Source: Saururus chinensis (lineage: Eukaryota; Streptophyta; Magnoliopsida; Piperales; Saururaceae). From it: 64,000 nucleotides of DNA. Location of the stretch: NCBI GenBank assembly GCA_035235625.1, contig CP141148.1, positions 38,007,057-38,071,056 of the forward strand, read 5' to 3'. Shown here piece after piece: positions 1 through 10,200 of the stretch. The position numbers and the translations under genes are program-made. Under the pieces are notes generated by a model that was given only the letters and a program-made list of their open reading frames with translations, was not told the origin of the DNA and searched no databases. The number at the start of each line of letters is the position of its first letter. The first letter of the stretch is position 1.

Positions 1-330
1 ATTATACAGGGACTAAAGGTCTCCGTCAATTTATGTACATTATCGCGGTGGCCTCTCCCCGCTAGAATCCATCTAGAAGGTTTTAACCCCTTCGAAAACC
101 CTCTGGAGGTTGCGTGGTGGGGGCACCCCCCCTTGCCGCCATAGCAAACTGCATTATACGAGGACTAAAGGTCCCCGTTAATTTTTGTATATTTTTGCGG
201 TGACCTCTCCCCGCTAGAAACCATCCAGAAGGTTTCCAAGAGTTCGAAAACCTTCTGGAGGTTGCGTGACAGGGGTACCCCCCCCGCCATATAAAACTGC
301 ATTATACGGGGACCTTTGGTCCCTGTTAAA
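1..330. repeat. Tandem repeat of about 150 bp, cut by the window edge
   Basis: Two full units and a partial third are visible. Each starts with ATTATAC (positions 1, 153 and 301), followed by GGGACTAAAGGTC-like sequence, then CTCTCCCCGCTAGAA, a block with TTCGAAAACC, and a C-run. The spacing is 152 and 148 bases. The core GGACTAAAGGTCC is near-palindromic. In the third unit the core is turned round (GGACCTTTGGTCC). The units could be a terminal part of a DNA transposon lying to the left of the window. No coding sequence is supported here. Confidence 0.7.
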
Positions 331-360
331 TTCCGCATGTTGTGGCGGGAGCGCACGCCA

Positions 361-700
361 GAGGGGGAAATAAAATCAAAGTTAAAAAAGAGGGGGGGGG
401 GGGGGGCACGGGCCGTGTTAGGGAGTTGGTTTAAGTTAGGCTGGGGTGTAGATGAGTAATTTATTGATTTGGGAGAAATAATTGCGTTCGTTCACTACTA
501 GGAAGGCCCAACAATGTCGTCTTTAAGTCATAAAAAACTAATTGAAACTCCTCAGGGCCCATTTTGCAACCCACTTCATGGGACATTTTAGCCGTGGTTC
601 TCAACCCTAAAGCGGAACTGGTTTTGGGTTAAAGCGGTTGCTAAATGAGCCCTTAAACTAGAAATATACAATGCCTCACGAGGCTGGGTATAGCCAGAAA
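361..700. other. Gene-free stretch with a G-run, upstream of PSAK
   Basis: It has a run of about 16 G near 391-406 and otherwise no recognisable gene or repeat. It is the distal upstream region of PSAK. Confidence 0.5.
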
Positions 701-719
701 GATTTGATTTTCCACATCA

Positions 720-900
720 CCAAAACCTTATCCACGAGAACAAAGATTCGGACCAACCAAGATGGGCCATCTCAGCGCCAGGCATCTAGCCAGAATCCTA
801 GCCTGGCATCCGAAGCCACAAATCCTTTCATGTGGTGGTGGCTGTGCACTCTTCTACATTATCTATCTCTTTTATACCACCACTTCTCTTGAATTACAGG
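720..900 (+). promoter_or_regulatory. Putative PSAK promoter
   Basis: A TATA-like TTTATA lies at about 869-874, some 60 bases before the first ATG. CTTATCC at 727-733 is the complement of the I-box GGATAAG, an element common in light-regulated plant photosynthesis genes. The motifs are visible in the sequence. Their use as a promoter is inferred from position. Confidence 0.4.
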
Positions 901-934
901 AAGAAAAGATTAGTCCCCAGCTTGCTGCTTGTGA

Positions 935-1660
935 ATGATGAGCATGGCATCTACTAACATGAGCTCCATGAGTCCCCTCACTGCGTCTCTCCCCCGTTTT
1001 GATGGGTTGAAGTCCAAGCCCTCCATTGTCTCTGCAGGGAGCCTGGTAAATAAATTCTCAGCAGTCTTCTAGCTATTCTTCTTCGTGCACAAGACAAGTA
1101 GATCAGTTCCGCTACATCGATAAGAATGCGAAAATATCAGATTTTTTGTAGAATTTCGTAGTTTCAGCAAAGGAATCAATTGATCACCACTGATTCAAGT
1201 CCTTATTCCGAGGATCATTCTAAATACTTCGTCAAAATGGTTGCATGCAGGGAAAAGCACTGCCTCTGAGGCGCAAGGGAAATGGAGCCCTGGGAGCTCG
1301 TTGTGCCTACATTGGCTCGCCCACCAACATTGTAAGTAGACCCAATGCTTAAGTCAAAAGAAGGGAGAGAAGAACTGATTCTTCTCAAGGCATTGAATCA
1401 ATTCATGAAGTTTTCTTCTTGTGTTGGTGCAGATAATGGTGGCTTCGACGAGCTTGATGCTGTTTGCGGGGAGGTTTGGACTGGCCCCGTCTGCAAACAG
1501 GAAGGCCACTGCAGGACTGAAGCTTGAGGCCAGGGACTCCGGCTTGCAAACAGGGGACCCGGCCGGATTCACTCTGGCCGACACCCTGGCTTGTGGTTCG
1601 GTTGGACACATTATTGGGGTTGGAGTTGTTCTAGGCCTCAAAAGCATTGGAGCCCTGTAA
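935..1660 (+). CDS. PSAK: Photosystem I reaction centre subunit K (PsaK), plastid precursor
   Basis: Three exons: 935-1045, 1251-1331 and 1433-1660, with GT-AG junctions all falling between codons, giving 139 residues. The first about 50 residues are rich in Ser, Ala, Lys and Arg and lack acids, as in a chloroplast transit peptide. The mature part reads AYIGSPTNI, then a first membrane segment near residues 60-78 ([16 protein letters not shown] follows it). A stromal loop follows with [16 protein letters not shown], then a second membrane segment near 113-136 ([14 protein letters not shown]). This matches plant PsaK almost residue for residue, and the end SIGAL is the family's end. PsaK is a peripheral thylakoid subunit of PSI that helps bind LHCI antenna. 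The ATGs at 935, 938 and 944 are in frame; the one at 944 has the best context (A at -3, G at +4). Confidence 0.95.
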
Positions 1661-2760
1661 AACCCTCTGCTTGTATATCACATCACAAGAAACCAGTGTT
1701 AATTTATCATCCTTTTCTGCGGTTCTCAAACTCTTTTTTTAATTAAGATGTTGGGCACTCTCACTGATAACAAGCAATATGTTCTCCAGTAATCGTCTCA
1801 GCGTTTAAGAGTCAAAACTATTTTTCGCCGATGGAAGTAATAAGGGTGACATTTAGTAGTCCTATGCATCTTCTATGTTTGCGAAGCCCTCTTTATACGG
1901 AAGCGTTAATACAAGTATGTTCATTTTTAAGATTGCGGTGCACAGGTAAGCGCACATTAGTATAAGTACAACTTGGGCTAATATGCACTAGCCTGTGCTC
2001 CATTGATCCCGAAAATAAATGCTCTATGTGTATTCCTCTCTCGGCTCTCTGTAAGCAGCGAGCATGAAAAATACTTCCTCTTTATACCCTCATGCAATCA
2101 GGTGGAAAGAAATTGCTTCAAAAGAACACAAAATAATTGCATTGAACATGCTGAAGCTGTACTATATTTTGAAACTTTTTTTATTGCCATTATGATCTTA
2201 ATTGTAAATATAACCATTAATACCATGATTTATGTGACAATATCTTGACACTGTATGCTAGAATCAAGTTTCAAGTTTCTCTGCGGCCAGATAAATTCAA
2301 GAAAAGCTGCACACATATCTTATAATGTAGATGCCAATAGCTTAACAATGTATAGAAACCCAGGTCTCCCCTCCCTTCCCATCCCTAAGTTCTGATTTTT
2401 ACGAAGTGTACGACTAGAGTAGCTAATCATGTCGTACGACCAGATAATCAGGTCTCCTCCCTTCATCTCTCACTCTCTTGGTCGCCCACCTCCCTCTCAG
2501 TTGACACTCTCCCGATGGGCTGCCCGCCTCCCTTCCCGTGCCACTCTCCCTACCAGCTACCGCTTCCTTCCTCCTTGCCAACACACTTACTCGAGAGATT
2601 GTGCAATGTTTCCTAGCTTATGGAAATAAAATCCGTTGTGACTAAATTCCTGCCTATGAATTGGTGGAAAGAGACTTGTTAAGATAAATATACTATATAA
2701 AATTAATCTATAAGTATGTCTTTGTTAATTGGGAACCATGCGTCTTAGATGTCATGGGTT
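1661..2760. other. PSAK 3' flank and gene-free spacer
   Basis: No gene is supported. The part from about 1890 to 2085 (ending in GCGAGCATGAAAAATACTTCC) resembles the arms of the fold-back MITE family at 3815-4040 and 35739-35919, so a worn copy is likely. The remainder is AT-rich single-copy-looking DNA. Confidence 0.4.
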
Positions 2761-2763
2761 GTA

Positions 2764-2959
2764 TTCCCTCCATCCTAAATTAATAGCTCCATCTAACTAA
2801 AAAATATTTTATATTAATAATTCTATTTTATTCAAGTTAAATAATTAGGTACTTAAAAATGAGTATTATAAGTTTAATTCCCCTTCTCTCATATGTGAGT
2901 TTTATCATTTAATAAAAGTCACTATTTTTCCATAAAGAGCTAATATATGATGAGGGGAG
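2764..2959. mobile_element. Stowaway-like MITE, copy 1
   Basis: The ends are inverted and similar: TTCCCTCCATCCTAAATTAA on the left, and CTCCCCTCATCATATATTAG read from the right. It is flanked by TA on both sides (2762-2763 and 2960-2961), the target duplication typical of Stowaway/mariner MITEs. The length is 196 bp and it is AT-rich. Related copies in this window are at 4455-5288 (interrupted), 36686-36887 and 36946-37089. Confidence 0.7.
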
Positions 2960-3120
2960 TATAATACATGGGATAACTTGTATTAATTTGTAAGGGTTAT
3001 ATAATATACCTATATTGATTCCTCTAGTGATTAGGGCTGCTTCTAGGTAAAAATAGAGACACGTTATTATGAGTCCAACTCACGCGGTTTAGTGTGAGCT
3101 CATCACCATGAGCTATTGTT

Positions 3121-3930
3121 GAATCACATGCTCACCCCCTCTATTAATGAGCATCATCGGTTCTCAATTTGATGGTTCGTGATGCTCAGGCTCATGTGCA
3201 CCAGTGAGCCCAGGTTAACTTTTTTCTTGACAATAAATATATATAGTCTATCTTCTATGTAGCCAAGTTAGACAATAAATATTTAATGCCAGCTCTGCTA
3301 ATAGTCTAGTGGTGGTCCACTAAAGGCCTTGGTCCCTAGTAGAAAATAGAGGTAAAGAAGGGAACAAGCTAAGGACGTTTTCTTCCAATGCAGATGTCAT
3401 CGCCCATCCTATGGGCATGCCAGGATCAACTCCCTAGGCAAAAAGTTTTCTTGCTCATCGCTAACAATGAGCCTAGCATAAGCTACATATGGGAACCGTT
3501 CATTCACGAGATCGACAATGTATACACTATCGCATATTTGAATCATATGCTCGCCCCCTCTATTAATGTACGTCATTGGTTCTCAATTTGACGGCTCACG
3601 ATGCTCGAGCTCATGTGCAGCTAGTGAGCCAAGGTTAACTTTTTTCTTGACAATAAATTTGTATTGTCTATCTTCTATGTAGCCAAGTCGGACAATAAAT
3701 ATGTAATTCCAGCTATGCCAGAAAATAGTGGTAAGAAGGGAAGAAGCTAAGGACGTTTTCTTCCAATGCGAATGTCATCGCCCATCATATAGGCATGCCA
3801 ACATCTGTGCACTAGAGGAAAAGTTTTTCATTCTCTTCACTGACAATGAGCTTAGCGTAAGTTACACATGAGAACCATTCATCCACGAGATTGACAGCAC
3901 ACACGCTAACGCATGTTAGCATAAATGTAA
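3121..3930. repeat. Direct tandem duplication, period 419 bp
   Basis: The first copy starts at 3121 (GAATCACATGCTCACCCCCT) and the second at 3540 (GAATCATATGCTCGCCCCCT). Long shared blocks follow in the same order, including GTTAACTTTTTTCTTGACAA and AAGCTAAGGACGTTTTCTTC. The copies have diverged by point changes and small indels. No coding capacity is apparent. Confidence 0.8.
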
Positions 3931-4040
3931 TGACGCTAATCTGTATTAGCATGTACATTGTCAATCTTAAATATTGACGGTTCTCATGCGTAACTTATGC
4001 TAGGCTCATTGTCAGAGGGGAGCATAAAAAATTCTTCCCT
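3815..4040. mobile_element. Fold-back MITE with long inverted arms
   Basis: The left arm holds CTGACAATGAGCTTAGCGTA (from 3840). The right arm ends with GCTAGGCTCATTGTCAG (to 4015), its near-perfect inverse. Pairing extends about 60 bases inward, and outward through a GAGGAAAAGTTTTTCAT-type tail. Related arms occur at 35739-35919, and weaker ones near 1890-2085, 16555-16700 and 18950-19085. The sequence shows a non-coding miniature inverted-repeat element. Its superfamily is unknown to me. Confidence 0.65.
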
Positions 4041-4454
4041 CCCCGAGCATATAAATAGAGGTCTATGGGATGTAATTTTTGTTTTCAGTTGTGGTAGGTG
4101 TGCTCTCTCTCATCTCGATGTGATTTGTGTCGCTTGTTGTGTTAGACATTGACATTTCTTCACAAGGGGTGTTCTTTATCGAGTCTCTATTAGTATTTGG
4201 CACACCCTTGGAGTGATTTTAGTGTTGAAGTTATCTTCGGGTGGCTATGGTGCATGCACTTCTATCAACACTATTTTGCAACATATGCCAACTTTACTTT
4301 GTGGAGATATCAGTGCTAGAGTTTGAGGTCCTTTGCAATGGACATGGTCTTCATTGCATGCAAATGCACGATTGAGCTTTTTTATCTCGCAATGGACTTC
4401 ATGGTTTTGGTGCAAGGTTTTATCTATATTTTACATGAGTTATGCTGTTTAATA

Positions 4455-5288
4455 CACTCTTGTTCTAAATTAATAGGTCTATTTGGCAAAATAATAGTTC
4501 CATGTTAATAACTCCATTTAAGTGGTTAGTTATTTACAAAAGAGTGTCATAACCTTATTTTTTTCTTCTCTTAGATAAGGGTGTTAAAACAAGCTCATCT
4601 CAACTCGTGTTTGACTCTGCTCAGCTCGAGTTTGAGCTTGAACACAAAATTAGTCAAGCCAAGTGTAATCATATCTATGTTTGTTAGACTCGGCTCAAAG
4701 CTCGATAAAATCTTGTATTCATAATATTTATATATCGATTTCATGTTTGCTATATTTCAACTCCTTACATAATATGTAACATTTTTCACTTTTTGCATGT
4801 ATGACGTAAGTAAAATATATCCCATGAGATTTGGGACCATCTTTTGACTCCTATAAATTCAAACTAATTAAAATATACTTATAATAATCTTTCATTATGT
4901 GTTAATAGTATGAGATTAAAAAATTAAAATAAATTAATATTAGTTTATTTGAATTTTTAATCTATACCTTGAATATGAGCAAGGTATAAATTGGGTTGAT
5001 GTGTTAGGAGTTACAATATTTACATCCTTCTACTAAAATAATATATTATATAATGATATTGTAAATATTGATTACGAAATCAAGCCAATTTGCAAGCTAA
5101 AACAAAATGACTAAATTTAACTTGAGCTTGACTTAAATTCGAAGTTGAAATTTCAAGTTCAAGCCAAATTAGCCTAAAGCTCGACTCAACTCGATTTGTT
5201 AGCACCCTTACTCTTAGATATGACTATCACTATTTAATAAAATATATTATTTTTCTAAATATAACTATTAATACCGGGTCAAAGGGAG
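4455..5288. mobile_element. Stowaway-like MITE, copy 2, split by a hAT-type MITE
   Basis: The left part (4455-4575) and right part (5211-5288) together resemble the MITE at 36686-36887, including AATTAATAGGTC near the left end and CTATTTAATAAAATATATTA in the right half. The two halves are separated by the element at 4576-5210. The outer right end (GTCAAAGGGAG) is less well conserved than in copy 1. Confidence 0.6.
4576..5210. mobile_element. hAT-type MITE (635 bp) with perfect 8-bp target duplication
   Basis: The element begins TAAGGGTG and ends CACCCTTA. Both flanks carry CTCTTAGA (4568-4575 and 5211-5218), a perfect 8-bp target-site duplication as expected for hAT elements. The inverted similarity runs further in: AACAAGCTCATCTCAACTCG on the left, and AACAAATCGAGTTGAGTCGA read inward from the right. 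There is no coding sequence, so it is non-autonomous. Confidence 0.85.
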
Positions 5289-5949
5289 CATTTATTGTAG
5301 TTTGAAGACCTTGTTTCATTGACTTCTTGCAACCAGTTTGATGTAATGAGCAATCCTTGTATGCTTTTTACTTCTGAAAAAAATGATTTGGTCAACAGTT
5401 TTTTATAACAAGACTTGTTTATAAACATAGGTGTGCATTAGATGCTTTAGGGCCATAAGATTTTGATCACGCGTCCCATGTTACTCATAGGGAAGGAAGG
5501 TTTGGATCGACCCACCAATATAATCTTTCCTATCACAATTTAGATGTCGCTTTATGCCCCCACTAAACTCTTACGTCTCTCAAAATAAAATAAAAAAAAC
5601 TTCTTATTTTTTTATTTACTTCATTACCCTATTTTTCCTCATCTATTTTCTTTATTTCTCCCTAAACTAACCCCCTTCTCACCCCTGTAATAGTCTTTCC
5701 TCAACTCCGGCTGCCAACAACACAAATACTTGTCTCCCCTCTTTTTCTTATCCATGCAACCAACCGCGGGCTGTGATTGGGCACTAGGCCAACAGTAGGC
5801 CGTGGCCAAGTGCTACCAGCCGGTAGTGCTATGGCCACAACAGGGTGCTACGGGCCAGCAACTTGGCCACAGTTGGGCAGCGGTCTAGTCTCTGTACGCA
5901 TTGAGGCCAGGGGTATGTGAACGAATGCCTAAACCAAAGTTTGGCCACC
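5289..5949. other. Gene-free AT-rich spacer passing into GC-richer sequence
   Basis: No gene is seen. From about 5760 the base composition changes to GC-rich with repeated GTGGCCA/GGCCAGCAAC words. It leads into the minisatellite that follows. Confidence 0.4.
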
Positions 5950-6215
5950 GTCCGCACGAGAGGCTAGTGGCCCATTGACAAAGGCCAAGTTGCTTACCTC
6001 CACACGGATGGAGGCCGGGAGCTGGCCTCCTCGCAAAGGGAAGATGGGTCGCTAGCCCCCACAATGAGGGAGGCTAGGTTGCTGGCCTCCGTCACGAAGG
6101 ACAAAAGCCAACCTCTTGTCCTCCACATAGACGGAGAGTCATCTGGTCTCTGTGCAAATGGGGACCAAGACGCTGGCCTTCGCACATATGAAGGCCCATA
6201 GTGGCTAACCTTTGG
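5950..6215. repeat. Degenerate minisatellite, about 30-bp monomer with internal dyad
   Basis: About eight units of 28-32 bases can be lined up. Each has the form CCTCC, then about 7-8 bases, then GGAGG, then GCTGG or GCTAG. Examples are CCTCCACACGGATGGAGG and CCTTCGCACATATGAAGG. The arms vary between units but mostly stay complementary. No open frame of interest crosses it. Confidence 0.65.
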
Positions 6216-6249
6216 CTTTGTCTTCTACACTAGCAAGGCCTATGGCTAG

Positions 6250-7000
6250 CATCTGCCTATGCGGATGCCAGAGGTCCTGCACAGAGGCCCGATCTCTAAA
6301 CGGTGTGACCACAACCCATGCTAGAGCTGGCATAGGTGGTTGCAACCAAAGCTCAGGCCATGGCACTGAGGGTAGGCTGGAGAAGAAGGAGATGGGAAAG
6401 TTGGGTAAAGAGTTTTAATATTTTTAAATATGGGAGATGAGCAAGAAATTTTAAAGAGGGAGGATTGGGTAAACAATAAATAGTGGAAAGAAGGGCTAAG
6501 TGGGATACATATAGCCAAGTAAGTTCTACAATTTAATTTTACAATATTTAATATTTTTTACTTACTCTTTTAACTCAAGTATTAAATTATTTTTCTCACT
6601 TATTACCTTAAATAAAATAACTTTATATCTCCACAATGGTGGTGATAGCTTTAGTTTTGGTGATAACCACGAACTCGTCTTCAATAGTGACCTACCTCCT
6701 ATTCTCTTTTTCTTCTCTACTTTTTCTTCTTCCTCATCTTTTCGGTATACGGTAATACACAAAAAGAGAAAAATTAAACTAAGATAAAGTAAAAAAAATA
6801 ATTTATTCACATTGTCTTAACTTCTCTACATAAAAATATATTCAACATTAATAATTTTATTTTGTTAAATTTAAATAATTAAATACTTAAAAAAATATCA
6901 TAAATTTATTTTTCCCGTAAGAATATATATTATAAAATATAATTTTCAAAGATTTTTATATAAAATACATAACTTTATATCCTAATTTACACATTGCGAA
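6250..7000. other. Gene-free spacer, proximal upstream region of the Nopp140-like gene
   Basis: It contains purine-rich and AT-rich sequence. At about 6833-6965 there is a stretch resembling the Stowaway-like family (ACATTAATAATTTTATTT and so on), too worn to delimit. No gene is supported. Confidence 0.35.
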
Positions 7001-7235
7001 TTCCCCAAATTTGATAGCCCGCGGTTACCGCGGACCACCACCCTCCCTGGTGCCCCGTGCCCCGAACGAAGAACCTCCAATAAACCCTATTCCCAGCCTC
7101 CAGGCTCCAACCCGATACCGGTCGCTTCCTTGGTCCGAGCAGCGGCTGATGCGGGCTGAAGTTCCAGGAGGAGCCACCGCGACCACCCTGCTATCCTTCT
7201 GCCCGCGCCAGATCCTCCTACGAAATCAGTCGGCC

Positions 7236-10200
7236 ATGGCTAAGAACAAGAGCTCCGACAACAATGCACTGAAACCTTGCAAGACGCGAACGACCGAGGA
7301 CTCTCTTAATCAGAAGATGAAGAGTCTTTTCCTTCGTCGTTCCATTGCAGCTTACCTTCATAAATTCGGATATTTGGATACCCTTTCGGCTTTTCAATCT
7401 GAAGTTAAGGTCAGGTGCTGCTTCTCCTGGAATCTGTAAGCTCTCTCGGGTTTCGGTTTTAAGTTAGGCAGATTTAGCTACTCCAAGGTTTACTTTCCTC
7501 TAATGTGCGTTTATTTTTATGATTCGTGTTGGTTTTTGGCATATTAGTCTGTGCATACTCTGGTTTGCGCAATGGTGAGAATTCAGGGTTTCGATTTAAT
7601 TCAATGACGTTTGAAACATTAAATACTGGTGGAGCTGCTTTCAATTGTAATTGATTTCTATTGCCACCTCTTTGTACATTTTAAATGGTGTTATTTGTCC
7701 ATTTGTAAACGATTTAATTCAATGACGTTTTACGTATTTCACATTGATTTGATTCAGCTCGTCTGCTTCTCTCTGCAATGTACTTCTGATTTTCATGGTG
7801 GTAGGATATAGTTCTGATCATTAAGACTATGATAAATTTAGTGTGATGACGGCTTTTAATTTCACAGGCTTTGAGTTTTTTTTTTTTTTTTTAAGTTTAT
7901 TCGTTTTTAGTTAAATGGTTTACCCTTTCATATAAAATTTATGGTTTTGGCTGATTCAGTTGGGCAACCCTCTTCTTGTTGGTGTTACTATTTTTTTGTT
8001 GCTCGTTATAGATATTTTATCCCGGCTTCAGAAAACTGTGAATTATAGAGATATGTTTTGTTTAAAAACCATTGTACTTTAAAATTCTAAGCCTCGTAAG
8101 CTAATAAAAATGTACTTACAGACACATGAACGCTACTCTCTCCTGCATATGCAGCTCGATTGGGCTCTACATGGTGGGAACACAAGTGTCTACTCCCTCC
8201 CCCTTGCCCCCCTTCTGGCCGAAATTGAATCCATGACCTCTACCGACATCCTGGGATAATACCTTGTTAGATAACTGATATTGATTAAATCCCAAAAGCT
8301 TAAGCTAATGGAGAATGGACTAACACTGCATATCACAAAAATTATTATTATTTTTTACTTACAGGAAAAAAAAAACTCACATTTTTTATTTAATACTATG
8401 ATGAAGGTTGATGATTGGAACAGCGCACAATCATTGGACTTGGAGCTAATTTTCAACAAGCATCTTGAGACAAGGTAGATCATTTAGTTTGCATTTGTTT
8501 TTTTCTCGGCACCATTGACGGGCAGTGGGCCTTGAGAAACTCAATCTACTACAGAGTAATTTAAATGGAAATGTGATTATGAATTATGATTGACATTTTC
8601 TGTCTTTAAAGTATCAACAGTAACACCAAATCGCAATCATTACAATTCCATGCCTTCTCCCTGTGCTTCTAATCTGCATCTTTAGCTACGAAAGTGCCTC
8701 TGTTGAGGAAATGGTAATTTACGTACTAGATAAAGAATACTACCTACATCTGTTTTTAAACCGAAAGATATCAACTTTATTGTTATCAGTGAAAGGATTG
8801 AGTATTTTTCAGGTCCCCCCTCTGCTTCTATGTGATTTTGATTCAAATTGATATTTTCTTTATACGCTCTCATGTGGATGTGAACTTTACAGATATCATG
8901 TAAACTTCCAAAGATAGAAAGACATATTAGTTAAGAATTTGATTGAAGATTACTTCTCAAATTCTGGAAGGCTGTAATGTTTCATTTTGTTTCTGTGCCA
9001 TGCTAGTTGGTACCTCTCAACTTGTGTGAGGGCTAATATTTATACCGTCACTGTCTATTTACATATGTCGACATTTTGCTATTAAAATTGCATTGTTAAT
9101 CTCATGTATATTAAATTTTACACTATGACAGCGCAAACCCTTCAGAAGCAATCATCACTAAGCTCAGTAATCAAGGTTTGTACACCTTTAAGATTTTCTT
9201 TAAATTAGATTTTAGGACTAGATATTTTTCTTAACTCCAACTGTTAATGATTTTAAGGGGTTGCAGGAAAAAATGTCATTGCCAAGAATGAACCAGGACA
9301 TGAAGCTAACTCACACCAAGGCAACTGTAAAGATGAGGATCTTGAAACTGAATCAAAGAAAACTGATTTTGGCAGGGGTGAAGCTGAAGAATTGCATGTA
9401 AATCTGGAGGAAAAAAAGAAGAAGAAGAGTAAAGTCTGTTCAAAATATCCAGCAGATAGTATCCAGCAGCTAAGTCAGCTAGTGGTTCATGAGAGTGAAG
9501 GTGATAAGTTAAACTTGAAACCTAGAGACAAGAAGAACAAAAAGCAAGAAATAATAGTGGATTCTGATGAGGATGTTGTGCAGGCGGCATCTGAGGAGAA
9601 ACTAAAATGTGAGCAGAGTAAATCTGAACCCCAAGTAACTGAATTTGCGGATGAGAGAGATGCACAGTCCAAAAATAAGAAGAAAAGGAAGCATAAATCA
9701 CTTCCTGATGCGGATATGATGGATTCTTTGATAGAGTGTTTAGTAGTTAATGATGAGAATGGCATGGACCCTAAGTTGGGTGAAACAGTAGTGAAGTCCA
9801 AAGAGAAGAAGAAAGAGAAACAAAAATCAGTACCTGATTTAGATATATCCGATCCAAAGAAAAGGGATCATGAGAACAGTTTGGGAATTGATGATGAGAC
9901 AGATACGAAGTCCAAAGATAAGAAGAAAAAGAAGCATAAATTGCGTCATGTTTCAGATCAAACAAATCCAATGAATGGAGGTGATGAAAATGGTGTTTTC
10001 ATTGAGAAGAAAGAATCCAAGAAAAGGAAAGGGGTGGCTTCTGCAGAAGGTGTACCTACTGTGGATCACATTCTTGCTGAGGATGTCAAGGTAACCAAAA
10101 AAGAATCTTTTGAAGAGAAGAAAGTTCCAGAAGTGGTTTCGAAGGAGAAAGATTCTTTGTCTGGTGGTGATCTCAATAATAGCAAGAAAAGGAAGCTGGA

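Noticed and set aside
8686..8713. A 28-base microexon in the Nopp140-like gene with good AG and GT borders
   Set aside because: Including it breaks the phase. Exon 8365-8474 joins directly to 9132-9175 in frame, and the later exons then agree.
9132..9175. Alternative acceptor inside this exon (after TTCAG) giving a shorter exon in another frame
   Set aside because: It does not lead into the long downstream frame with the correct phase, whereas the full exon does.
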